From: Caldilineaceae bacterium
Lineage (GTDB): Bacteria; Chloroflexota; Anaerolineae; Caldilineales; Caldilineaceae
Assembly: GCA_022842065.1 (NCBI GenBank)
Contig: JALHQH010000002.1
Coordinates: 96,199-160,198, forward strand
Direction of reading: 5' to 3'
DNA: 64,000 nucleotides
Shown here one piece after another: positions 17,236-25,135 of the stretch (within the stretch, counting starts at the first letter, position 1; the number at the start of each line of letters is the position of its first letter). Both the position numbers and the translations under genes were made by a program. The notes beneath the pieces are model-generated. The model saw nothing but the letters and a program-made list of their open reading frames with translations. It was not told where the DNA came from and did no database searches.

Positions 17236-19046
17236 AGAAGCTCCGTCCGCTCCTTGCCATTCGTGCGAAATTGCAGCGAATAGAGATGGGCATACAGTCC
17301 ATTCTGCCTCATCAGTTCATCATGGGTGCCCTGCTCAACAATCCGCCCCTGATCCAGCACGATGATGCGATGCGCGATCTTGATCGTGCTCAGGCGGTGG
17401 GCGATGATCACGGAGGTGCGCCCCTGCATCAGCCGATCCAGCGCATCTTGGACCAACTCTTCTGACTCGCTGTCAAGCGAACTGGTTGCTTCGTCCAGCA
17501 AGAGAATGCGTGGGTTTTTGAGGATCGCCCGGGCGATGGCTAAGCGCTGGCGCTGACCACCACTCAGTTTCACGCCCCGTTCGCCGACGATGGTGTCATA
17601 GCCATCGGGCGTTGCCATGATAAAGGTATGGGCGTGGGCGGCCTTGGCCGCGTCAATCAGCTCGGCTTCGCTCGCCTCGAGCCGGCCATAGGCAATATTT
17701 TCGCGAATGGTGCCGCCAAAGAGCATCGTTTCCTGGGGCACCAGGCCGATCTGGCTGCGTAGACTCTGCTGGGTCACCGTGCGCAGGTCATAACCATCAA
17801 TCGCGACGGTGCCCTGTGTGGGGTCATAGAAGCGGGGAATCAGGTTAAAGAGGGTGCTTTTGCCCGCGCCACTTGGCCCCACCAACGCCACAATCTCGCC
17901 AGGAGCAATCGCCAGTGAGATCTGGTTGATCACGGCGACATTACTTTCATAGCCGAACGATACATCGGTAAAGGTAATGGCCCCATCAATGGCCGGCAAC
18001 GACGCGGCCTGGGGCGCATCAGCCACGCCCGGTGACGTATCGAGAATTTCAAAGACCCGCTGCACCGCGCCCAACGCCTCGCGGAATTGACCATAAAGGC
18101 CGGAGAGACCACCAAGGCTGGCCGCAATCGTAATCGCATAGATCAAGAAGCCGCTGATTGTTGAAAAGGCCAGCCGACCAGCCATCACTTCGCGCCCACT
18201 AAACCAGAGAATCGCGGCAATGGCCCCAAAGCCCAGAAAGGCCATCACCGCCCCAAAGGCCGAGCGAAAAACCGCCAGCCGTAAGGCGGTAGTGAGGGCC
18301 TGTTGCATGGTCGCGTTATAACGGTCAACTTCATAGCTTTCGCGCGTAAAACTCTTGACGACGCGGATCCCTTGCAACCCCTCCTCCACCACCACGGTGA
18401 GCATCGCCAGCCGATCCGTGAGCATGGTGCTCAGCTTTTGGAAGGAACGGCCAAAGGTCACCGCGATCCCGACAATGGCCAGGGTCAAGATCAAGACAAA
18501 GACCACCAACCGTGGGTTAAGCAGAAAGACGATCACCACCGAGCCAATCAGCGAAACCAGGTTACTGAGCAGTTGGGTGACATTGTTGGTAAGCAGAATG
18601 CGCACCTGGCTGACATCGCTGGTAATGCGTGAGATCAATTCACCCACCCGGCGGTTGGCATAAAAATCGAGCGAGAGCGTTTGCAGGTGGCGATAAAGGT
18701 CCGCCCGCAGATCGACCAAAATGTGCTCGCCGATAAAATTAAGACTATAGCTTTGAAAAAAAGAGAAGAGTGCCTGCACCATAAAGATGCCCACTAAGGC
18801 CAGGGTCAGCAGATTGAGTTGGCTGAGGTCGCGCTGTTGGAGCACCGAATCAAGCAATTGCACAATGACCAGCGGGAAGGTCAGATTCATCGCGCTGGCC
18901 ACGGCCAATGCCAAAATCGCCAGCCCCATGCGCCGCCAATAAGGGCGCAGGTAGCCAAACAACCGCCGCCAATTCGCAGCGGTAAGGCGTAGCGGTTCAC
19001 TACGCTCAGTACCGTTGGGCACCGTCTTACGTCGTCCACTAAACAT
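17232..19046 (-). CDS. ABC exporter with fused membrane and ATPase domains (lasso D)
   Basis: About 604 residues. Six membrane segments lie roughly in residues 25-310. The ATPase has Walker A VGPSGAGKS near residue 390, Q-loop IGLVPQETMLFGG, signature LSGGQRQRLAIARAI, Walker B ILLLDEATSSLD and switch AHRLST. No C39 peptidase domain is present, so it cannot remove the leader itself. The ATG at 19046 is chosen because aaggag lies 5 bases upstream; the frame is open to 19112. It would export the mature lasso peptide and give immunity. The relic at 12734-13220 is a related copy. Confidence 0.9.
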   Translation of the reverse strand: MFSGRRKTVPNGTERSEPLRLTAANWRRLFGYLRPYWRRMGLAILALAVASAMNLTFPLVIVQLLDSVLQQRDLSQLNLLTLALVGIFMVQALFSFFQSYSLNFIGEHILVDLRADLYRHLQTLSLDFYANRRVGELISRITSDVSQVRILLTNNVTQLLSNLVSLIGSVVIVFLLNPRLVVFVLILTLAIVGIAVTFGRSFQKLSTMLTDRLAMLTVVVEEGLQGIRVVKSFTRESYEVDRYNATMQQALTTALRLAVFRSAFGAVMAFLGFGAIAAILWFSGREVMAGRLAFSTISGFLIYAITIAASLGGLSGLYGQFREALGAVQRVFEILDTSPGVADAPQAASLPAIDGAITFTDVSFGYESNVAVINQISLAIAPGEIVALVGPSGAGKSTLFNLIPRFYDPTQGTVAIDGYDLRTVTQQSLRSQIGLVPQETMLFGGTIRENIAYGRLEASEAELIDAAKAAHAHTFIMATPDGYDTIVGERGVKLSGGQRQRLAIARAILKNPRILLLDEATSSLDSESEELVQDALDRLMQGRTSVIIAHRLSTIKIAHRIIVLDQGRIVEQGTHDELMRQNGLYAHLYSLQFRTNGKERTELL

Positions 19047-19367
19047 CATCGCTCCTTCATTATCTGCACCTGTGTGCTCCTGATTGGTTATGGCTAAACA
19101 ATCGGGCACCACGCCGAGAAACTCTCACCAGGCACAGCTATTTTTCTGAAATGGCCTTACACACCATAGTGTACCACGCAGGCACAGCTTGGCAGCTTTC
19201 TGCTGTCACATGAACGCACCCACGCTGGGCAACGACAGCCCCATCTGCGCGAACAAAGCCAGCCCCTTTCGTTGGCGAATTTGTCATTTTGTGCTAAAGT
19301 TCACAGACAAACAAAATCACCAGCTTGTCACACCACAGCCAGCGATCAATCCGCGATAGGAGCGAGC

Positions 19368-20849
19368 ATGAGCACAACCATTACGATTAACCCCAACGCG
19401 CCCAAAGGCACGATTAGCCGCCACATCTATGGCCACTTTGCCGAGCACTTGGGCAGTTGCATCTATGGCGGCCTGTGGGTTGGGGAGGATTCGCCCATTC
19501 CCAACACGGCTGGGCTGCGCAACGATGCGGTTGACGCATTACGCCGGATCAAAATCCCCAACCTGCGCTGGCCCGGCGGCTGTTTCGCCGATGAATACCA
19601 CTGGCGCGACGGCATTGGCCCACGCCCCCAACGGCGACGCATGGTCAACAGCCACTGGGGCGGCGTGGTCGAGGACAACACGTTTGGTACCCACGAATTT
19701 TTACAGCTTTGCGAATTGCTCGGCTGCGAGCCCTACATTGCCGGTAACGTGGGCAGCGGCACCGTCCAGGAAATGCAAGATTGGGTTGAGTATATGACCT
19801 GTGAAGGCGACTCGACCTTGGCGGCGGAACGGCAGGCGAATGGTCGGCAAGCGCCGTGGGGCGTCAAATACTTTGGTGTGGGCAATGAAAATTGGGGCTG
19901 TGGCGGCAACATGACAGGGGGCGAATATGCCACCGTCTACCGCCGCTACCAGACCTTTGTGCGCAACTATGGCGCGAACAAAGTCTACAAGATCGCCTGT
20001 GGGGCCAGTGATTTCAACTACGAGTGGACCGAAACCATGATGCGCGAGGCCGGTCGCCACATGCATGGCTTGAGCGTTCACTATTACACCGTCCCGCACA
20101 CTTGGGCCAACAAAGGCTCCGCCACCGAGTTCGGCGTAGATGATTGGTTTATCACTTTGCAAAAAGCCCTACGCATGGAAGAGATCGTCACCAACCACAG
20201 CGCGATCATGGATAAGTATGACCCGGACAAGCGGATTGGCCTGATTGTCGACGAGTGGGGCACCTGGTATGATGTCGAACCGGGCACCAACCCGGGCTTT
20301 CTCTACCAGCAGAACAGCCTGCGCGATGCCCTGGTTGCCGGCCTTTCGCTGAACATTTTCAACGAACATTGTGACCGCGTCCACATGGCCAACCTGGCGC
20401 AGACGGTCAATGTGCTCCAGTCGTTGATCCTGACTGAGGGTGATCAGTTCTTGGTGACGCCGACTTACCATGTTTTCGATCTCTTTCAGGTCCACCAAGA
20501 TGCCACGTTGTTGACAACTCAGATCGAAAACGCTTCGAGCTATACCCACAACGATGCCTCGCTGCCACAGCTCAGTGTGTCGGCCTCCCAGAATGCGGCG
20601 GGGACTGTTCATGTGACGATCTGCAACCTTGATCACAACAACGCGGCCGATCTGGCCATCGACCTCAGCGGCACACCCCCCCAATCGGTCAGCGGGCGCA
20701 TCGTCACCGCTGCCACCATGCAGAGCCACAATACTTTTGCCCAACCCGATGCGATCAAAGCGGTTGAGCTAACCGGCTTGACCCTGGCAGGCAACCAGGT
20801 GCAGGTCCAGTTGCCGCCCATGGCCGTGGCAGTCGTGGCGATCAAGTGA
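19368..20849 (+). CDS. abfA: Alpha-L-arabinofuranosidase, GH51
   Basis: A 493-residue enzyme that removes terminal arabinofuranosyl residues from arabinan or arabinoxylan. The GH51 TIM barrel is evident from [24 protein letters not shown] and [19 protein letters not shown], then the acid/base Glu174 in [11 protein letters not shown] and the nucleophile Glu296 in [11 protein letters not shown]. The C-terminal beta domain ends [14 protein letters not shown]. The ATG at 19368 follows a taggag site; the frame is open 32 codons upstream but without family similarity. No signal peptide, so it acts inside the cell on short oligosaccharides. Confidence 0.95.
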   Translation: MSTTITINPNAPKGTISRHIYGHFAEHLGSCIYGGLWVGEDSPIPNTAGLRNDAVDALRRIKIPNLRWPGGCFADEYHWRDGIGPRPQRRRMVNSHWGGVVEDNTFGTHEFLQLCELLGCEPYIAGNVGSGTVQEMQDWVEYMTCEGDSTLAAERQANGRQAPWGVKYFGVGNENWGCGGNMTGGEYATVYRRYQTFVRNYGANKVYKIACGASDFNYEWTETMMREAGRHMHGLSVHYYTVPHTWANKGSATEFGVDDWFITLQKALRMEEIVTNHSAIMDKYDPDKRIGLIVDEWGTWYDVEPGTNPGFLYQQNSLRDALVAGLSLNIFNEHCDRVHMANLAQTVNVLQSLILTEGDQFLVTPTYHVFDLFQVHQDATLLTTQIENASSYTHNDASLPQLSVSASQNAAGTVHVTICNLDHNNAADLAIDLSGTPPQSVSGRIVTAATMQSHNTFAQPDAIKAVELTGLTLAGNQVQVQLPPMAVAVVAIK

Positions 20850-20859
20850 GGATAGCCTG

Positions 20860-22149
20860 ATGCAATTCCACCTTTTACACCCGCGTGATCAGTTGGTCAT
20901 CATCATGCAGCGCATCTATGACAACGGGATGACCACCCTTTCCGGCGGCAACCTGTCGATCAAAGATGAGAATGGCGATCTCTGGATCACCCCGGCCGGC
21001 GTCGATAAAGGCAAGCTGACCCCCAAAGATATCATCTGTGTCCACGCCGACGGCACGGTGCAGGGACCACATCGCCCTTCTTCCGAGTATCCTTTTCACC
21101 GGGCGATCTATGCACAACGACCGGATCTGCGGGCAATTGTCCATGCCCATCCCCCAGCGCTAGTCTCCTTTAGCATTGCGCGCCAGATTCCGGACACCAA
21201 CATTATTCCGCAGGCGCAGCAAGTCTGTGGCGGGGTAGGTTATGCACCCTATGCCTTGCCCGGCAGCGAACAGTTGGGGGCAAATATTGCCGCAACTTTT
21301 GCCGAAGGGTGTAATGCGGTGCTCTTAGAAAACCACGGCATCGCCACTGCGGGGGCCGATCTGCTCACCGCCTTTCAACGGCTGGAGACGCTCGACTTCT
21401 GTGCGCGCACCTTGCTCAAGGCGCGCGTCTTGGGTGACTTTCAGACCTTGGATAGCGCGCAGATCGCGCTGGCACGCCAGCAGCCACCCCAGCTGCCCAC
21501 CTTTGTGCCAGACGGCCACAGCAGCCACGAGCGCGAATTGCGTGGCGAGATCATCGATATGGTGGGGCGCGCCTGTGCACGTTACCTGATGATCAGCACC
21601 GAAGGCGTCGTCTCCGCCCGGTTGGATGAAACGAGCTTTTTGATCACCCCCACCGGGCTGGACCGGCGCAGTTGGGCAATCGAAGATGTGGTGCTGATAC
21701 GCAACAGCGCACGCGAGGCGGACAAGCACCCTAGCCGCTCTGTCCTGCTCCACGAAGAAATCTACCAGCGACATCCCCACGTCAACGCGATCATGACCGC
21801 ACAGTCGCCCCACGCCACGGCCTATGCGATCAGCAAGACGCGCTTTGACAGCAAAACCATTCCCGAAAGTTACATCCTGCTGCGCGAAATGCCGGTGGTG
21901 CCCTTTGGTGCGCAGTATCGGGCACCGGCAGAGGTTGCCGCGGTGATTTCCGCCAGAACTCCTGTCCTGCTGATCCAGAATGATTGTATTCTCACCACCG
22001 GGCGCACACTTTTGGAAGCCTTTGACCGCCTGGAAGTCGCGGAATTCAGTGCCAAGGCGCTGATCGACACCGCCGCCATTGGCCACTTAGTCCCGATTGG
22101 CGCGACCCAGATTCATGATCTAGAGGTTGCGTTTGCGCTGGCAGGGTAA
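20860..22149 (+). CDS. Tandem class II aldolase/adducin-domain protein
   Basis: A 429-residue protein with two class II aldolase domains. Domain 1 (about residues 5-205) keeps the metal and catalytic pattern: SGGNLSIK, SSEYPFHRAIY, VHAHPPALVSF and LLENHGIATAG. Domain 2 (about 225-420) is degenerate: TAQSPHATAYA replaces the HxH zinc pair and LIQNDCILTTG replaces the NHG. One domain is therefore probably catalytic and the other structural. Family members cleave or epimerise sugar phosphates. It starts 10 bases after abfA, so a role in pentose or deoxysugar use is likely, but the exact substrate is unknown. Confidence 0.85.
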   Translation: MQFHLLHPRDQLVIIMQRIYDNGMTTLSGGNLSIKDENGDLWITPAGVDKGKLTPKDIICVHADGTVQGPHRPSSEYPFHRAIYAQRPDLRAIVHAHPPALVSFSIARQIPDTNIIPQAQQVCGGVGYAPYALPGSEQLGANIAATFAEGCNAVLLENHGIATAGADLLTAFQRLETLDFCARTLLKARVLGDFQTLDSAQIALARQQPPQLPTFVPDGHSSHERELRGEIIDMVGRACARYLMISTEGVVSARLDETSFLITPTGLDRRSWAIEDVVLIRNSAREADKHPSRSVLLHEEIYQRHPHVNAIMTAQSPHATAYAISKTRFDSKTIPESYILLREMPVVPFGAQYRAPAEVAAVISARTPVLLIQNDCILTTGRTLLEAFDRLEVAEFSAKALIDTAAIGHLVPIGATQIHDLEVAFALAG

Positions 22150-22160
22150 AGGATGGGATC

Positions 22161-22241
22161 AGTCACGGAGTGACGGCAGATGGTAGCCGAGGGTTTTAAC
22201 CCTCGGCCAGCTGGTCTACCATCTGCCGTCACTCCGTGACT
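22161..22241. repeat. Long hairpin, 26-base stem with nested inner hairpin
   Basis: The outer arms start agtcacggagtgacggcag and pair perfectly over 26 bases. An inner palindrome, ccgagggtt/aaccctcgg, forms a second stem. It lies 12 bases after the aldolase stop and has no T run. It is either an unusual terminator or a dispersed palindromic repeat. Confidence 0.8.
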
Positions 22242-22341
22242 AAACCTGCGGTCTTTTCGCTACCGACGTGGCCATGATATGATAAAAACGTCAATCATCC
22301 CCCCCGCTAACCATTTGCTACTGCGCAGAGGAGAACCCATC

Positions 22342-23160
22342 ATGTCCACCTGGCAATCTAACTACATCCAAGCCAATGGCTTGCGCCTGCACTACACCCG
22401 CACCGGCGGCGAGAAACCGCCGCTATTGCTCGCCCACGGTTTCTCTGATGACGGCCTTTGCTGGACCCCCGTTGCTGAAGTCTTGGCCGCCACCTACGAT
22501 GTGATCATGCTCGACGCACGCGGCCACGGTCGCTCGGAGGGGCCGGAAGAGGGCTACGGCTCGGTTGAACATGCCGCCGATGTGGCCGGGGTAATCACGG
22601 GGTTGGGGTTGCAGAAACCAGCGGTGCTTGGCCATTCAATGGGCGCGATGACGGCGCTCGCCTTGGCCGGCAGCTACCCAACGTTGCCAGGCATGATCCT
22701 GCTCGAAGATCCGCCCGCCGTCTGGGTGAGCGATGCGCCGCCGATGAACCCGACCGAACGCCGCCGCCGCTTCTGGTCGTGGATTGTCAACCTCAAACGC
22801 AAAACCGCCGCGGAGATGGTCGCGGCCCAACAGCTAGAAAGCCCAGGCTGGTCCACCGCCGAATTGGGACCGTGGGCCGATGCAAAATTACGGCTCAGCT
22901 TTTATGTCCTCACCGCCGAACAGAGTGAACCCATCGACTGGCCGGCAACGATTGCGCAGATCAGTTGCCCCACCCTGTTGATTACCGCCGATCCGGCCCA
23001 AGGGGCGATTGTGACGGACGAGGGTGCAGTTGCGCTGCAAGCAATCCTACCACAGGCGCAGGTTGCCCAGATTGCCGGGGCGGGCCATAGCATCCGCCGC
23101 GATCAATTTGCGAACTACATGGCCGTGGTAGAAGGCTTCTTGGCAGCACAGGGGGGCTAA
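22342..23160 (+). CDS. Alpha/beta hydrolase
   Basis: A 272-residue alpha/beta-fold hydrolase: oxyanion-region HGFSDDG, LDARGHGRSEGP, nucleophile elbow GHSMGAM, and the catalytic His in GAGHSIRRD near the end. The acid is probably in the TADPAQ segment. A ribosome binding site, agaggag, precedes the ATG at 22342; the frame extends 21 codons upstream without similarity. The substrate is unknown. It follows the sugar genes on the same strand, separated by the 22161-22241 hairpin, and is followed after 3 bases by the DUF1349 gene. Confidence 0.88.
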   Translation: MSTWQSNYIQANGLRLHYTRTGGEKPPLLLAHGFSDDGLCWTPVAEVLAATYDVIMLDARGHGRSEGPEEGYGSVEHAADVAGVITGLGLQKPAVLGHSMGAMTALALAGSYPTLPGMILLEDPPAVWVSDAPPMNPTERRRRFWSWIVNLKRKTAAEMVAAQQLESPGWSTAELGPWADAKLRLSFYVLTAEQSEPIDWPATIAQISCPTLLITADPAQGAIVTDEGAVALQAILPQAQVAQIAGAGHSIRRDQFANYMAVVEGFLAAQGG

Positions 23161-23163
23161 CCC

Positions 23164-23769
23164 ATGCCAAACTTTACCTTACCTGCCATTCCCGCTACAT
23201 TACACTGGCAGTTACCACCGGTTGACTGGCAGATTACCGCGCAAACCGACTTGGCCATCACCGCCGGCCCCACCACTGACTGGTTTAGCGATCCCGCCGG
23301 GGTAGTACACAAAGCCGATGCACCGGTCGCCCTCTTCACCCCACCCGATGCCAATTTTCGGCTCGGTGCCCAGGTCACGGTCGATTTTGGCGCGACCTTT
23401 GATGCGGGGGTCCTGTTTCTCTATGTTGACGCTGACCATTGGGCCAAATTGTGTTTTGAATTTTCGCCCCAAGGGGAGCCGATGGTCGTTTCGGTGGTAA
23501 CGCGTGGTGCCTCAGATGATTGCAATTCCACAGTGATCACCGGGAACACAGTCTATCTGCGCGTCAATCAACAGGCGCAGACAACCGCCTTTCACTACTC
23601 GACTGATGGTCAGTGGTGGCACTTGGTGCGTTACTTTACGCTGGGGATTGATACGCCGGTGCAGATTGGCTTCTCGGCCCAATCGCCCACTGGCACCGGC
23701 GCGCAGGCCACCTTTGCCGCGATCAGCTATCAGCCCGGTGCGGTACGCGATCTGCGCGATGGGACATAA
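23164..23769 (+). CDS. DUF1349 family protein
   Basis: A 201-residue beta-sandwich protein of the DUF1349 (concanavalin-like) type: AQTDLAITAGPTTDWFSDPAG near the start, FDAGVLFLYVDADHWAKLCFEF in the middle, and YLRVNQQAQTTAFHYSTDGQWWHLVRYF towards the end. No signal peptide or catalytic motif is seen. Members are thought to bind or modify carbohydrates, but function is not established. Co-transcribed with the hydrolase. Confidence 0.82.
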   Translation: MPNFTLPAIPATLHWQLPPVDWQITAQTDLAITAGPTTDWFSDPAGVVHKADAPVALFTPPDANFRLGAQVTVDFGATFDAGVLFLYVDADHWAKLCFEFSPQGEPMVVSVVTRGASDDCNSTVITGNTVYLRVNQQAQTTAFHYSTDGQWWHLVRYFTLGIDTPVQIGFSAQSPTGTGAQATFAAISYQPGAVRDLRDGT

Positions 23770-23806
23770 GCAACGATCAAAGTTCACCCAGCAATAGAGT
23801 TGGCTT

Positions 23807-23869
23807 CAGGCCCAAACGAGGGATGAGTCGCGGCTTTACGACGCTTAGTCACCCCCCCGTTTGGGCCTG
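23807..23869. terminator. Hairpin between convergent DUF1349 and P450 genes
   Basis: A 12-base stem (caggcccaaacg / cgtttgggcctg) with a 39-base loop fills the gap between two converging genes and begins right after the P450 stop on the minus strand. No strong T run is seen, so it may be a bidirectional stop or a stabilising end structure for the ~40-kb operon. Confidence 0.55.
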
Positions 23870-23872
23870 AGC

Positions 23873-25111
23873 TCATCTAGTGAAAGTACCGGCAAGGCAA
23901 TAGCGATCATAGCCCCCTAAATTCGGATTAGGATTCCAAATGGGGAGGTTGGTTGGACTCGCCTGCAGGGAGGTGAAGGCAGTGAGGAGGCCCGTCAAAG
24001 CAATTTGGATCTCGATCCGCGCTAACTGAGCACCCGGACAGTAGTGAGACCCAAAGCCAAAGGCCACATGCCGATTGGGATGGCGAGCGGGATCTAGAGA
24101 CTCGGGATGCGCAAATTGATGCGGATCGTGATTGGCGGCCTCAAGAAAGAGAATCACCTTGGCGCCTTGGCGAATCAAGTGATTGCCAGGGAACTTCTCC
24201 GTCAGATCAACATCCACTAGGGCATGGCGCGTCGCATAGCGCGTTGGCGTCACTAAGCGTAGGAGCTCTTCCGTCAGCCGCTCCACATACGTCGGATCAG
24301 CGAGTAGTTGTTGGCGAGAAGTTGCCCAATCGTGTAATAAAAGGGGGACGCCATTCGCCAGCAACTTCATCGTGGTCATCCGCCCGGCGGTAAAGACCAT
24401 CAAACAGTTGGCAATCAGTTCATCTTCGGTTTCAAAGGGATTGGCGGCAATCAGTTCGCTCAGTAAATCGTCGCCCGGCGTGAGCCGTTTGGCAGCGAGC
24501 AACCGCCGAAAGTGATCGCCTAATTTGCCGATGTCACGTAGATCAACGCGCACATAACTACTCGTGATGTGGCCATGCGTATCCGACCAGCGCGCCAGTT
24601 GCAGTAACTCATCAAGGTTGTCCAGCGGCAAACCTAAGACATGGGCGATGACTAAGACGGTATAGGGATAACTAAAATCGGCGACAAGATCAAATTCAGC
24701 GCGACTGTGTAATGCGGTCAGCAAGTTTTGCGCAATGGCCTGAAGTTGGGGCGGCACCTCCTTTTGTACCTGCTTTAGCTTGCGCAATAAGATCGAGCGA
24801 TAGGCTTGGTGAATTTGTCCTTCCCGGAAGATAATCTGTTTATAGATGGCGGTTTCGAGAAAGGGTGGGTTGGCTTTCCGGGGCGGGACCGGGGCGGCGA
24901 CACCTTGCGGTTGCACGATTTCTGCGGAGAAACGGGCATCCCCCAGCAGATAGGTAACTGCCTCATGGCCCGTCACTAACCAACACTGGTTACGGGCATC
25001 ATAGTAGATGCTATCTTGCCGGCAAAGCGTATGATAGAGCTCATATGGCGCTTGATACGCGTCAATTAAGCCCTTAAGATCGATGGCGTGGTTATTTTTT
25101 AGTTCGGACAT
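23873..25111 (-). CDS. Cytochrome P450, tailoring enzyme of the NRPS operon
   Basis: A 412-residue soluble P450. The haem-binding loop FGFGSHYCPGAQLARIE places the axial Cys at residue 358. The K-helix ExxR is in EELLRLVTPTR, and the I-helix reads FTAGRMTTMKLL. The usual acidic residue before the conserved Thr is Met here, which affects the proton-delivery pair and is uncommon. It is the last gene of the operon, 24 bases after the ATPase stop, so it probably hydroxylates or cross-links the peptide or a carrier-bound residue. Substrate unknown. Confidence 0.88.
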   Translation of the reverse strand: MSELKNNHAIDLKGLIDAYQAPYELYHTLCRQDSIYYDARNQCWLVTGHEAVTYLLGDARFSAEIVQPQGVAAPVPPRKANPPFLETAIYKQIIFREGQIHQAYRSILLRKLKQVQKEVPPQLQAIAQNLLTALHSRAEFDLVADFSYPYTVLVIAHVLGLPLDNLDELLQLARWSDTHGHITSSYVRVDLRDIGKLGDHFRRLLAAKRLTPGDDLLSELIAANPFETEDELIANCLMVFTAGRMTTMKLLANGVPLLLHDWATSRQQLLADPTYVERLTEELLRLVTPTRYATRHALVDVDLTEKFPGNHLIRQGAKVILFLEAANHDPHQFAHPESLDPARHPNRHVAFGFGSHYCPGAQLARIEIQIALTGLLTAFTSLQASPTNLPIWNPNPNLGGYDRYCLAGTFTR

Positions 25112-25135
25112 AATGGCAATCTCGTGGATGAATGG

